This document shows, piece by piece, positions 47,358 through 59,474 of a stretch of 64,000 bases of DNA (position 1 is the first letter of the stretch; the number at the start of each line of letters is the position of its first letter). The DNA is from Lentinula raphanica (Eukaryota; Basidiomycota; Agaricomycetes; Agaricales; Omphalotaceae). The notes beneath the pieces are model-generated. The model ran no database searches. It was not told the origin of the DNA and saw nothing but the letters and a program-made list of their open reading frames with translations. The stretch covers positions 372,001-436,000 of the forward strand of contig JANVFP010000028.1 in NCBI GenBank assembly GCA_027919835.1. The letters are read 5' to 3'. The translations under genes and the position numbers were made by a program.

Positions 47358-47699
47358 TCAGTCAACAACCTCCTCAGCAGCATCATCATCCTCGTCGTCA
47401 CTGGCATACTCTGGGAGGAGGGCACGATCTGCGGTGGTGCCAGAAGGATCATCGTCATCCTCGGCTTTGTCATCGTTATCGTTATCATCATCGGCCTCAT
47501 CCTCAGGCGTGGTTGAAGAGGAAGGAACAGGAGTAGGAGCCAGGCAAGTGTCCGGTGAGCAATGAAAGTTGCTGGGAACAGCAGCGGCGGGTCGGTGGCG
47601 TGACTTCAGCAATGATACCTCGAGCCCGACTGAATAGGTACTGTGCTGCATAGCAATTGATAGGTTCTGTCCAGCACTGTCCAGCAGAATCCTGATCAA
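47358..47699 (-). CDS. Acidic C-terminal fragment of an unrecognised protein
   Basis: A minus-strand frame ending at TGA 47358-47360 has a Ser/Pro/Thr-rich stretch followed by a long acidic tail (DEADDDNDNDDKAEDDDDPS, then YASDDEDDDAAEEVVD). The upstream part may be read in another frame and has no clear start. It resembles the acidic ends of fungal transposon or DNA-binding proteins, but nothing more can be said. Low confidence. Confidence 0.25.
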   Translation of the reverse strand: MIRILLDSAGQNLSIAMQHSTYSVGLEVSLLKSRHRPAAAVPSNFHCSPDTCLAPTPVPSSSTTPEDEADDDNDNDDKAEDDDDPSGTTADRALLPEYASDDEDDDAAEEVVD

Positions 47700-47985
47700 G
47701 TGGTAATATGGAATTAGAGATGTGTCATGAGGTGTCAGTTTGATATGAGTTCAGTAGCCAGCGCTTGATAGAACAAAACCCCTAGCTTCCAGGCCAAAGC
47801 TGAGCTGGCACATCACTAAACTGAATGTTGCTGTGGCACTGGATAGCACTGAATAGGTACTATTCTGTCCAGCAGAACCCTGATCAACAGGTAATATGGA
47901 ATTGCAGATGTGTCATGAGGTGTCAATTTGATAATAGTTCAATTGAGTAGCCAGCGCTTGATAGGGAATTGTCCAGCAGAACATT
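47655..47985 (+). repeat. Direct repeat, two copies of about 100 bp
   Basis: The block CTGTCCAGCAGAA(T/C)CCTGATCAA, then GGTAATATGGAATT, ATGTGTCATGAGGTGTCA and GTAGCCAGCGCTTGATAG occurs near 47670-47770 and again near 47865-47965. The short core TGTCCAGCAGAA appears a third time near 47970. It lies upstream of the NACHT gene. Confidence 0.75.
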
Positions 47986-48016
47986 ACATAGACAAGCTCA
48001 TGTGATTTGTAACAAA

Positions 48017-48030
48017 AACATATATAAAGG
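48017..48030 (+). promoter_or_regulatory. Possible TATA box of the NACHT gene
   Basis: ATATATAAAGGG lies about 340 bases before the first in-frame ATG (48360), followed by a pyrimidine-rich stretch (TTCCAGCTTCCTCTCTTTGC). The distance would allow a 5' untranslated intron. Confidence 0.35.
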
Positions 48031-48359
48031 GTTCACAGTTTGCACATTTTCCAGCTTCCTCTCTTTGCAGTGAGCTACAAGTTTTGACTTATATTGATTA
48101 TTCATATAATGAAAAACCAGAGGTACAATTATTATCTCATGCTCTTTCAAAATTATACTTAACATTATTTGCAGCAATACTCACCCACACACAGAAAGGT
48201 AAGATTTATAATAGACAGGTTGTTGCATCTAGATACTGAGACCTCTTGGTAAACTAGTAACATATTAAGCAATGCACAATATACAACAGTCACAGGAGGA
48301 GAATTCAATGCAGCAGGAAGAGATATCAACAAAACCTATTATTGTAAGTAAAAAAAAAT

Positions 48360-50024
48360 ATGCTGAATAGTAGTAATACAATTTATCTAGATCTATCAAC
48401 TGATGAAGAAGAGAAACTGCAAGACTGGCTTGCTGCTCCAGATAGTTCTATCAATTATTCCACAGCTTTAAACAAAAGAGCACCTGGAACAGGCCAATGG
48501 ATCCTAGAGGATTCTCAATACCTTGAATGGGAGAAGACAAAAGAAAGTATATTGTGGATTCAAGGCAAAGGTAATTCATTTGTGTATAAAATTCAAACCT
48601 GAACAAAGTATTTATTGGTGCATTGCAGCTGGATCAGGCAAAACATTTCTAGTGTAGGTTGTTTTACATGTACATTCATCAAAGGTCAGTTGAGATTATA
48701 CTAATTTTCTACTCATATTAGTACCAGTATTATTCAACACCTCAAAAAGTCAAGCTCAAAATCTATAATGGTTTATCACTACTTTGACAAGTGTGATAAT
48801 TCTGGAACTCAATCAAGTTTCCAAGGATTGTTGTTATCCTTGGTTTTGCAACTAGGTGCTCAGAAACATGAAATTCATTCTGCATTAAAAGAATTGCATG
48901 AATCTTCAAACAATGGGCTCTCTCACTCCAGACCTACCAATATAGAAATAGTGGATACTCTGTTGACAATTATAAAAGATTTACTTCAGCGAAATGATCA
49001 AGTTTATATTATATTTGATGCTCTGGATGAATGCAAGGAGGTAGATGAAGTCTGGAATTTCTGTCTAAAGATAATCAGCTTGCCTTTGGTTAGTGTTTTG
49101 ATTTCAAGCCGTCATTTTCAACCTCAGCACTGTAGATATCCTACAATTTCCTTGAGAGACAACTTGAATAAAGTTGTTCAAGATATTGCTACCTTTATAG
49201 ATACACAGATATCATACAAAAACCCAGATTGGGATATTGAAGTAAAATCAACTATGATACAAAAAGCAGATGGCATGTGAGTTCAAAGGTATAGCTCTCA
49301 TATTACCAATAACCAACAATTTTATCATAGATTTCGTTACGTTGACTGCCAAATCCAGTCAGTGAAAAAGTCTGCCAACCGAAGAAAACTACGCAAAGCA
49401 TTAATGGCGCTACCTTCAGATCTTGAAGAAATATATATTAAAGCTATTGAAAAATGTGAAAAAAGCAATTATTCTGAAGAGGCACACTATCTACTTTTAT
49501 GGCTCTTGCATTCCTTTGAACCTCTCTATCTGAGCCAGGTTGCAGTTATTCTTTCAGTTGATTTGGAATCAAAAATGGTTGATCCTGATGCTGAGTTACT
49601 GATTGGACTAGAGGAAATCATTGATACAACTTTGGTTACTGTCAATAGCAAGAACATTGTTCAACTGGCACATGTTTCTGTAAGGGAGTTTTTGATAAGA
49701 AGGAACAGCAATATTCAAACAGGTCAACTGTTCAATCTCAATGCACAATTAGGACACAAAATTATAGTCCAAATGTGTCTTCTTTATCTTGTACAACAAG
49801 CAAACTATACATTCATCTGGCAAGGTCCTCATTACAGCAGACGTATCAATTATTTTACATTTGGGCAGTATGCAACTGAATACTGGCTGAAGCACAGCCA
49901 AAGCATTCAAAATTCTGAATTTCTATGTAGAGATACAGCACTACTTATTCATAATTTCCTTCAGGATGTTTCTGCACAGTCAGGCATACAAATTACCTGG
50001 GACTCAGTAACAAAGAGACCATGA
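48360..50024 (+). CDS. NACHT-domain STAND NTPase (fungal NLR-like), no repeat domain
   Basis: Exons 48360-48571, 48629-48653, 48722-49276 and 49331-50024 join in frame (the last two phases were checked codon by codon). The N-terminus is short (LSTDEEEKLQDWLAAPDSSI), then GTGQWILEDSQYLEWEKTK leads into Walker A (WIQGKAGSGKTFL, split by introns). Walker B is YIIFDALDECKE and the sensor VLISSRH; GIFRYVDCQI and LPSDLEEIYIKAIEKCEKSN follow, with a winged-helix-like LLLWLLHSFEPLYLSQVAVI. The family acts as oligomerising switches in fungal non-self recognition and cell death. It lacks the ankyrin, WD or TPR repeats usually found after the NACHT: the frame stops at 50022-50024. There may be a missed 5' exon. 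It is AT-rich in codon use and lies among transposons. Confidence 0.85.
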
Positions 50025-50029
50025 ACAAC

Positions 50030-50800
50030 TGTAATACTGCATGCAAATTCTCACTAGTTGCCTGAGCTTATGAAAAACTAATACTAAAAAGACACAGAAT
50101 TTTGACTCAATAAAAACACAACTTATAAGAGAGTTTATGGGAAACTCACATTGTGTAAATCTTCTGTAAGTTTTCTATAAGTGGCAAAAACTTATAGAAA
50201 CTTGTGTGCAGTGTAAGTGCAACCACTATTTCCACTTAGGATTTAGAGGTTGATTTTAACAAACTACAAATGAATTGTAAATGGAATTGCATCAAAGTTC
50301 AAATCATGAAAAATAAACTGGTTGAGGATTAAACTGTGATTTAAATCAAGATTCATTGATAGTTCAATATTCCAAAATATTCCAAAGATTCACAGCTTAT
50401 TGAGTTAAACTGGTTTAAATTAGTCTATATATATAATTTAAATCTCAATGAATGATATTGATCACTTATTTAGCAAAAGTGACTTTATTTTCAATTGGCA
50501 AAAAGATAGGATTTTTATTGTATCAATATAGAGGTCAGGCTAATGATGAGACCCAGTCAAAACCTGCAAAGGGATTGGCTGGGAAAATCTGGGAAGAAAT
50601 GAGAACTCACTTTCATCCAAGCCCCAGCCAAAACTCACCAAAAATCTGTCCCTTTACATGGTATTGAATAAGATTGTATGAAGTATTCAGTCAAACAGTT
50701 CAATGGTATCATAAAATATAAATTTAGTATTGTTACATAAAGGTCCATCTGAGCATATCTTGTACTATTTCTCTGTATCTGTCTACCCATTGAGTACAGT
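50030..50800. other. AT-rich spacer, no gene
   Basis: No motif, ORF or repeat family recognised between the NACHT stop and the first palindrome-core fragment. A GC-richer patch lies near 50530-50660 without a coding frame. Confidence 0.4.
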
Positions 50801-52322
50801 TGAAGGGTGTATGCATTGACATTTACATAAAACACTGTTATATCACAAAGGATCATAGTATGGCTAGCCCCCAGGTTGAATTTTTGAGTTCTCCCAATTG
50901 TATATAGAGAAGTATGATATAGACAAAATCCTGACACAATATAGAGCCCACACATACTGTACCGTTTTGACCACTTGTTCACAGCATGTGACAGGTGACA
51001 CCTCCTGTTCAGTATTTTGGGTGTTCATAATTTTGTATAAATTATTGAGTGTGGTATTGATGAATTTCGACTCAAAAACACCAAATAAGCACCCATAAGC
51101 ACCCAAAACTTGTGGTTATAAGTGTGTTATAGTATAACAATGTCCCATTAAAGGTGTGTCATACTTACTAATGAAGTGTGTTGAGTATAAAAGTATAATG
51201 AGTGATAACACTACTCTGAGGTTTTGATTGTTAAGTGTGTTATATTCATTGATGAAGTCTGTTGAGTATTACATGCAGTAACACTGATCTGAGTTTTTTT
51301 CATTGTTAAGTGTGTTAAGTATAATAAACATGAGCACCATTCCGGGTTTTTCTTTTCATTATTCAGTATATTGAGTCAAGTATGTTAAGTATAACACACA
51401 TGAATACTGTTTCAAGGTTTTCCATTATTAAGTGTGTTGAGTGTGTTGAGTATAACATACATGAACACTGTTCTAAGGCTTCTTCATTGTTGAGTGCGTT
51501 AAGCATAACACATATTTACTGTTACAAGGTTTTTTCTTGTTAACTGTGTCAAGTGTGATAAATATTGAGTATAGTAAATATATTGAATGATTTAGGCTAT
51601 CTGAGTGTTTGAGGGCACTAGGTGTGCTAAAAATAGCATATAGATCATCTATACATAATGCCTGATGATTTGGTATAATTTGAATTGATGAAATTTTTGA
51701 CAATTGTCACATATTTTTTTAATTTAGCATTTTCAGGGCCAACAAAGCAACCCTGATCTTTTTGAGTATTTTTAACAATTTTTTCTGATTTTTTTGCTAC
51801 CTGATGAGATCAAGTTCTATTTTTGACAAATTTCCTTTTTAGGCAATTTTGATGTGCCTGAGGTAACTAGAACATCACTGCAGCTATTTTTGGCTCCCTG
51901 TGATTTTTAGCATTTGAAGATCAATGATGTCATATTATGCATTTTTTGATTCAAAAAGGCAAGAACTGAAAAAGGAAGGTGATGATGTAATTATGTATCC
52001 CTAATTTACCGTACTAGGTGTGCTAAAAATACCATGTACATTAACTCAATGTTGTCAATCTGATATGATTCTTGAGTGATATAAGCTATACTGAGTGATT
52101 GAGGGTACTAGAGGTGCTAAAAATAGTATATACATGATATATACTGACTGTGTAGTGGATTTGATATAATTTGGAGTGATGTTGTTTTTCAATTGTGTTG
52201 TGTAAATTTTTTTATTTTGCATTTTCAGGGCCAATGAGGCACCCCTGAATTTTTTGAGTATTTTTTATGATTTTTTTCAGATTTTTTGCTATCAGATGAG
52301 ATCAAGTTCTATTTTAGCCCAA
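50800..52322. repeat. Single-arm fragments of the giant-palindrome core
   Basis: From about 50800 to 52010 the sequence follows the right arm of palindrome 1 (about 26790-27960). The AATAAGCACCCATAAGCACCCAAAACT, TGTGTTA runs and TCAGGGCCAACAAAGCAACCC phrases all recur. From 52014 a second fragment follows the right arm of palindrome 2 (about 39050-39350). Neither has its opposite arm. A 75-base insert (50955-51040, from ACTGTACCG to TATAAATTATTG) is absent from the other copies. The LTR retrotransposon inserted into this fragment, which resumes at 63007-63053. Confidence 0.8.
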
Positions 52323-52890
52323 TGTTAGGACCGTTCCACCGACGGAGTCAGAGCTCCGATCAGAGACACAGAGGATTGTTGAACGTTAGTGTTGTTATTG
52401 AGCAACACCCTCGCCACGTTACCATGTTCAACCAGGAGAACAGAGGAGGACAAGTACAGCGTGTATGAAGTCCCACAGAGGTTCAGAGTAGGCGATGATC
52501 AACGATCAAGATGACACCGAGAGCACAGAGGTGAGTGTTAATGTTAATGAGGTAATCCAAGTTGATATTTAAACTGAGGTATGTAAGTATGTACAGGCTC
52601 CTTATATACTGTACGGATAGTCAGTCTAATCTAAAGTACAATAAGACCATACACATCTCGGTACTACAGCATCGGAGGTGAGAAAGACAATAAGCTATTG
52701 TAAAGTTATAAAGGTCAACTGAGCTGTCGGAGAATAAAACAATAAGATCATAATCAAAGTATAAGAACAGACCGATGCGAAGGAGGGACAAGACGGACAC
52801 TGCTAGGCATGACTAGAGAGATTCAGGAAATCTCTAAGTCCAATTGCCGAGTGAAGCTCCGACGGAGCTCCGAGTATGATGGTTGTAACA
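52323..52890 (-). repeat. 3' LTR of the chromovirus (568 bp)
   Basis: Starts TGTTAGGACCG and ends GTTGTAACA on the plus strand. It matches the right-hand LTR apart from scattered substitutions, mostly C/T or G/A, once the insertions in that copy are removed. Confidence 0.93.
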
Positions 52891-52906
52891 GTATCCCCCT
52901 CTTAGG
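52891..52906 (-). other. Polypurine tract next to the 3' LTR
   Basis: On the minus strand CTAAGAGGGGGATAC ends directly at the LTR boundary. This is the expected plus-strand priming site for an element transcribed on the minus strand. Confidence 0.8.
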
Positions 52907-53121
52907 CTTGAGCCCTCAAAAGCCAATGACATCATCACCACAATCAGATGACTGGGTTGATCCGATCACATGACTCTGTCAGTCCGATTCTAGAATGATG
53001 GAATCGGGGTGCCCGATTTGGAAATACATTTTGATGGTGGTCTTGAATCCAAACGCAAATCGACCGGCCCTAAAGTAGCATGGTCCGTGCGCCGATCCAA
53101 AAGTATAAAAGCCGAAGGTGA

Positions 53122-54384
53122 ATGAGGGACTTAGCCAAAATTTCCCATCAATTACGATATCCTGGTCACACCCGAACGTCACTGGCAGTACCATCACCAC
53201 CACCACCGCCATTGGTCGGGAGGAGGAACTCGTCATCTTCCTTCCCCGCAACCAAGAAACAGCTGCTGAACATCGTTGACGAGAGGCAGAGGCCGATGAA
53301 GCTGCATTCCAGGAAGCCCAGCAATGGATGGAGGAAAATTGGTGCTGACACAAAGAGCCGGAGGCGGAGGAGAGGAAAAAGGAGGAAGCGGAAGCAGCTC
53401 GCAAAGGAGGAGGAAAGAGTCCAACGGCGCAAAGCGGAGGAGGCTGCAGAGGAGGAAGGCCGTTGGAAGGTCCGAGAGGGAAAAATGAGGAAAGCCGAGG
53501 AAACGAAGGCCAATAAGGCCAAGAGAACCAAAGTCGCTGACTCCGGTCAGGGACCGTCGTCGGAGCAGCTTCGAGCAGCTCGACTTCGTTGATTTTCAAG
53601 AACCTCAGTAAGTACTTGTTACCTTCTTCTATCATGGCATTACTAACTCCTTCATAGAATGCTTCCACCAGAGCGTCTCCAACGGAGACTCTACCAGAAC
53701 CAGGCCCTTCTCGGGTCAAAAGGTATGTCCCAGAAACTCCCTTCATTCCATTTATAGTGAGTCACTAACTTCTGTTTGCCTCTTCTTTTCCTAACAAACA
53801 GTCAGAACATCGACACTGGAGGGGATCCCAGTGACGATGAGTATCCGGGTCCCGACGACGGTGACGACAACAGTTCCGATGACAACCCAGAACCAAGTGG
53901 AGATGAGATGCTGAAGGAGCAGGAGGCGTGCGAGAGGTGCCGTTGGCTCGAAAGAGTTGAGGCTTGTATACCTCAGAAAGGCAAAAATACCGTTGCCTGC
54001 CAGCCGTGTCACGACAACAAGCAGCAGTGCACATGTACCGGATCCGTCGCCATCGCCGCAGTGCCCACTCAAAAGTCGAAACCTCGGAAGGCCAAGGTAC
54101 CACTTCCTCGTTGGCCGGAAACCAGTTCCTCTAGGTTAACAAACCTGGAGATTGATATTCAGGCCCTAAAGGAAGGGTTTGTTGACATGGTCCAAGGTCA
54201 ACATGAACTAATGGAGTTGGTCCAGGACTCGCGCCTACAGGCACTCGAGAGGAGGTTTTCTAACCTTGAAGGAACTCTCGTGAACTTGAGGAGGGTAGCA
54301 CTGGGAGTAAAGGAAGGTGAAGGGGAGGATCAGGAGGAGCCTGAAGCACCGAAGGGATCGGACTCGGAGGAGGAAGAAGAGTAG
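53122..54384 (+). pseudogene. Antisense extra gene in the retrotransposon: cysteine-cluster, coiled-coil protein
   Basis: Lies between pol and the 3' LTR, on the strand opposite to pol. A first exon is rich in Arg, Lys and Glu (KEEERVQRRKAEEAAEEEGR, RKAEETKANKAKRTKVADSG) and has shifted frame and CGA-like TGA stops (one at about 53590). Two introns (GTAAGT near 53612, GTATGT near 53722) lead to SRVKSQNIDTGGDPSDDE, a cysteine cluster C-x2-C-x8-C-x10-C-x2-C-x6-C (CERCRWLERVEACIPQ, then CQPCHDNKQQC), a coiled coil (LEIDIQALKEGFVDMVQGQH) and an acidic tail to TAG 54382-54384. The cluster recalls zinc-cluster DNA-binding proteins. I believe similar genes exist in other mushroom genomes but cannot confirm it. 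Probably inactive. Confidence 0.55.
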
Positions 54385-54714
54385 GGACTTGTAATAATAC
54401 TTATTGTATATAAATTTCTTGGTTTTTCTTGGAGTCCAAAATGTATATACTAGAAAAGTGTTAATTGTGAAGTCCAAATGAAAGAAAAATAGTAAAGTAA
54501 CTATAGTAATGAAAATAACGATGAGTCCGACGGAGATCTGTTGGAACTGACTTAGAAAAATTTAAGAAAAAATATAAACACTCAATTTGCTATCATCGCG
54601 TTTATACTCAATCAGTATAAATACCGAGAGTGTTGAAGAAAATACACCAAAGTGTAGTGTTAGTACAACAATGAAAACAGAAAGAAAATCAATGATATAA
54701 AATTGAACACATAG

Positions 54715-57700
54715 CTAAGTCAAAGGTCCGGGTTTGTCTGGATATCGGAGGTGGAAAGCAGGAATGAGTTCGTCGGCATGAATGTCGTCTGTGGCAACCC
54801 AAGAGAACTCCTCATCGGTACCTTCATAACCAGACCATTTAACGAAGTACCGAAGGGGACAACGTTTGAACCAACGGTCCAGCTTTGAATCAAGTACTTC
54901 AGCAACGAGATACTCGACTTCACCTTCAACCTCTATCAGAGGTGGAGGTGTTTGGGTCCGATTTGGAATTGGAATTGGATAGGAGGGTTCGAGTTGTGAG
55001 ACGTGGAAGACAGGATGAATGCGACAAAGATAATTGGGGAGTTGTATCTTGTATGAGAGAGAGCCGATCTTAAAGGCCCAAGATACTTCTCTGCAAACTT
55101 CACTGTAGGTCGAGTGGATTTGATGTATTTTGCAAGAACGAAGACTTCCGATCCAACGGAGAACTCCGGCGGAGAAATTCGTTTTCGATCAGCCTGTTCC
55201 TTGTATTTCTTTTGAGCATTAGTGATTTCATCATGTAGAAGAGTATGAAGCTCATCGAGATTAACAACGAAATCCTTGGCTAAGTCGGAACAAATATCAA
55301 TTTCCGGTTGGACTGTGATGTTCAGATGGTAGCTTTTGTTAGCAAAGAACGGAGTAAGACCAGTGGAAGCATTAGGAGCGTTGTTATAAGCAAATTCCGC
55401 AATCGGAAGAAGGGATGACCAGTCATCCTGTTGATAAGAACAATAGATCCGAATGTACTGCTCCAGAGTTTGGTTTACTCATTCGGTTTGACCATCAGCT
55501 TCCAGATGATAACCAGACGTATAGTGTAATTCCATCGACAAAGCTTGACTTAAAGCTCAGAAAAACGTCGAAATGAATTCCGATCCTCGGTCGGAGGTAA
55601 CATGATTCGGAACACCGTGTTTAGAGAAGACATGAATAACAAAGAGTTGCGCCAATTGTTCAGAGGTGATTTTGTCATCAAAGGCAATAAAGATAGCTTG
55701 TTTGGAAGCACGGTCGACTACGACCAAGATAGCGGTGTAGCTGTCGGAGTCCGGAAGTTGTTCGATGAAATCCATTGAGATTGAATCCCAAGGACGAGAA
55801 GGCACAGGGAGAGGTTTGAGAAGTCCGTAGGGACAATGCCGACGGGGTTTATTCCGACCACAAATCGTACAGGACGAGACATAGTCCTTAACGAATTCTC
55901 ATACCTTTGGCCAAGTATATTGACAACATACAGCTTTGAGAGTCCGATTCTGACCAAAGTGGCCAGAGAGAGGATGATCATGAAAGAATCGGAGGATCTG
56001 CAACCTGAGATCTCCGAAGTTCGGAACATAGATTCAACCATCCAGACTCAAGAGACCATCTAAACCCATAGTCCATCGGAGGTTAGAAGGATCATCGACC
56101 AACTTCAATCCCGCCATCGCTTCGCCATCGGAAGAGTAATGTTCTTAGATCGATTGATGAACTGCTTCAAAGTCCATAACAACCAATGCTCAAAGAACAG
56201 GACCTTCAAGGAAGGTAGCACAAAGTGATGTGGTAAGTTGATCATTAGTGAATATGGGTCTAAAATTGTGAGGATTAACTTGCGCGTAGCCGATATCCCC
56301 CTCTTTGGGATAGACGTCCCATCGTCTAGTCATAGCATCAGGTTTTGCACCAAGTTTTCCAGGACGGAAACGGATAACGAAGTTGAACTGATGAAGGTAT
56401 TCGGACCATCGGACCTGCCGTCGGGTAAGAATCTTCATAGTGGAGAAGTACTCCAGATTCTTGTGATCAGTAACGACGTCGATCGGAGTGCCTGAACCTT
56501 CAAGGTATTGCCGCCAAGCTTTAAAAGCTTCGAAGATAGCTAGCAATTTCTTGTCATGAGTGTCATAGTTCAATTCGGCAGAGTGGAAAGTGCGAGAAAG
56601 GAAGGCCACCGGATGAATTTCTCCATCGGCGCCGACAATGGATAGGATAGCTGCTAGAGCATAATCCGACGCATCTGTTTCGACAATAAGAGGTTTATCA
56701 GGTTCCCAATGAGAAAGAATAGGGGCATGAGTGAAAGCGTGCTTAAGCGTATCAAAGGAATCTTGACATTCCGAAGTCCAGACCCATGGAGTATCTTTCC
56801 AAGTGAGTCGATTCATTGGAACGACGATATCACTGTAATTGTGAATAAAATGATGATAGAAATTCGCAAAACCTAGGAAGGACTGGATGTCCTTAACCTT
56901 CCTTGGCGTCGGCCAATCAATGATAGACTTGATTTTGTCCTCGGCCATGGAGAGTCTGTCGGGGGAGAGAATATACCCAAGGTATTCAACCGTATCAATT
57001 CCAAATTCACATTTCGCTGGATTGCAGAAAAGTTTGTGTTTGCAAAGATGTCGAAGAACCTCTTTGACATGCTCCTCATGCGCCGTCGGATCGTCGGAGT
57101 AGATGAGGATATCATCAAGATAGACTATAACACAGACATCGAGTAAGTCAGCAAAGATATCATTGATGAAACATTGAAACGCAGCAGGAGCATTGGTAAG
57201 ACCAAACAGCATGACCAGCCATTCAAAAGAACCATATCGGGTTCGGAACGTGGTCTTCCATTTGTCTCCATCGGCGATCCAAATGAGATGATAAGCATGA
57301 GCGAGGTCCAACTTCGTATAGATTTTCGCTTTCTTCGGGGCGTCAAGCAAATCGGAAATGAGTGGGAGAGGATACCGATCTTTTTTGGTGATGCGGTTTA
57401 GTCCTTGGAAGTCAACGCAGAGTCGGAGAGAGCCATCCTTCTTTGGAACAAAGAGAACAGGAGCTCCATGAGGAGAAGTGGAAGGCCAAATAGCTCCACT
57501 AACCAACTGTTTGTCAATGAATTCTCGTAGAGCTTCCAGCTCACGAGGGGAGAGAGGGTAAATTCTTCTGATCGGAGGTTCCGCACCTTCCTCCAGATCA
57601 ATCTTCAGGTCATAAGACCTATGTTCTGGGAGCACTTCTGACTCAACTTCGTTGAAGACATCAGCAAAATCCCGATAAGTTTCAGGAATGGGAGGAGATT

Positions 57701-58511
57701 TAGAGTCCGACTTCGCCGTCGGCAGTGCTGATTGAGAGGCTCTAGCTGCCACTTCGGAGTGTACAGCGTAGAGTAGAAGGGGTTCCATACCAGACATCTT
57801 GCAGGCATGATGAAAAACCATAGCACCAACCAAGGCTATATCGACTCCGGAGTATTCCAGTTTTGAAGCCATCTGAACAATGGAGGGATAAGTATATAAT
57901 GGTTCGAAAGGAAATTTGTCCGAAAGAGGACGAGGTTTCAAACGAGAATGAGAGGTGAAGGCAGATCGACCAGCTCTTGTAGGAAGAGGATCATCTGGAG
58001 GTGACCGAGGGTATCGAGTCAGATCAAGATTCTCTGAGTCCTCCGATCCGTCGGAGGGTATCTCAGAAGAAGACGTCTGTGATAAAACTTGATCAGTGGT
58101 TCAAATTGTAATTGTTTTTGCTACCCAGTCAATCGACGGATTGCAGCGGGAGAGAAAACTATATCCTAAAACTGCTTTACAAGAAGAATCCAAAGGTGTG
58201 ACATAAAAGTCCAGAGGTAGTTGCTTGTTTGAAGGGAAAACTACCGATAATGAAACGTATTCCAAGATCGGAGTCGGAGAAAGTGAACCATCAAATAATC
58301 GGAGATTGATTGGAGTAAGGATAGGTTTTTTTGGAATTTTTTTTTGGCGAACAAATGAAGTATCAATAAAACAATCAGTAGAACCAGAATCAAGTAAAGA
58401 ATCAAAAGAGATGGAAATGTAATCAGAAGTAATAGTAGAAATTTTAGCAGACAGAGGTATGATGAAAGATTTCTTGAGATTAGAAAGAGCAGACGCGTTA
58501 AGAGTTAGCAC
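54715..58511 (-). pseudogene. pol: Chromovirus pol: protease, RT, RNase H, integrase, chromodomain
   Basis: Read on the minus strand. The aspartic protease has LLDSGSTDCFID (about 58380). Reverse transcriptase follows (LRLCVDFQGLNRITKKDRYP, LDLAHAYHLI, CVIVYLDDILIYSD with the YLDD site), then RNase H (LIVETDASDYALAAIL, VVTDHKNLEYF). Integrase shows its zinc finger (FHDHPLSGHFG, SCTICGRNK), DFIEQLPDS and TSDRGSEFIS. The C-terminal chromodomain reads VEYLVAEVLDSKLDRWF, then FVKWSGYEGTDEEFSW. The frame is continuous across seven stops: TGA 58101, 56190, 56034, 55899, 55557 and 55479, and TAA 56145. A one-base loss near 55072 shifts the chromodomain frame. Several stops replace expected arginines by CGA-to-TGA change. 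Not functional. Confidence 0.93.
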
Positions 58512-59474
58512 CTCTGGTAGAGCACGAACCAGGTCAACACAACTCCTGCTTTGTGCGGAGGGACAGGAGTTGCAGACTATTTTTCTGGTTCCTCCAACGG
58601 AGTGTCCAGAATCTCTTCTTTTTCAGCTACATCCTTGAGAATGCCAGCTCTGCCTTTAGCAGCATTTTCTTTAGACTTCTTTCAGGGACAGTCCTTAAGG
58701 ACATGACCACCTTGTCCGCAGAAAAGACAGAGATTAAACTTCTTACGACGTTCCCGTTCCGCAGGAGTAAGCTTGCCATCGGAGCCGAGGTTGTCTGCGA
58801 TCGATTTCTTTGGAAACTTGTTGCCAGAGTTGCCTTTGTTGTTATTGGAATTACTGAACTTCTTTTGATTGTTAAAGTTCGAACCAGAGGACGAAGAGGA
58901 CTGATTAGCACCAGGGTTCTGAGAGGAGTTAGACGGTACCGGTTTCTTGCCATCCTTCTTTCCTTTCTTTGGGTCCAAAGGCTCCAAAAACCGATGACTT
59001 TCCCGCTTCCTCTCTTCTTCTCTGCGCCAGTAACGTTTATCCAACCGTAACACTTCTCTCCGATACTTGGAGAGAGTCCGAGGTTCCGGCATACGAGCAA
59101 TTTCGTCCTTGAGTCGGGGTGCTAGTCCTTTCTGATACACCCATCGGAGAGCGTTAACATCCCAACCAGAGGCAGCAGCCAGAGTGTTAAACTTGATATT
59201 GTATGCTCCGACCTTATCGTCGTTGCGCATCCAAAGGGTTCCGAGTTTATCTTCGGATTCACCCTGCGCATTGTACAAACCAAAGTTTTCCTGCAGCTCC
59301 TGGACTAAAGCAGCGTATGACATGGTCCAAGCAGGTAGAGCTTCGACATTTGGATCCAAGATGTCCAGTTCAAACCATTCACGAGCGGCACCAGTCAAGT
59401 ATGACAAGGCGTAATTGATTTTCCGCTGATCAGTGAAATAGTTCGGATGATCAATCAGCTGAGGCCGTGAGATC

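Noticed and set aside
52979..53746. Long minus-strand frame of 255 codons
   Set aside because: It is the shadow of the basic, coiled-coil plus-strand gene. Its proline/serine/phenylalanine runs are complements of Arg/Lys/Glu codons, and it overlaps the splice sites of that gene.
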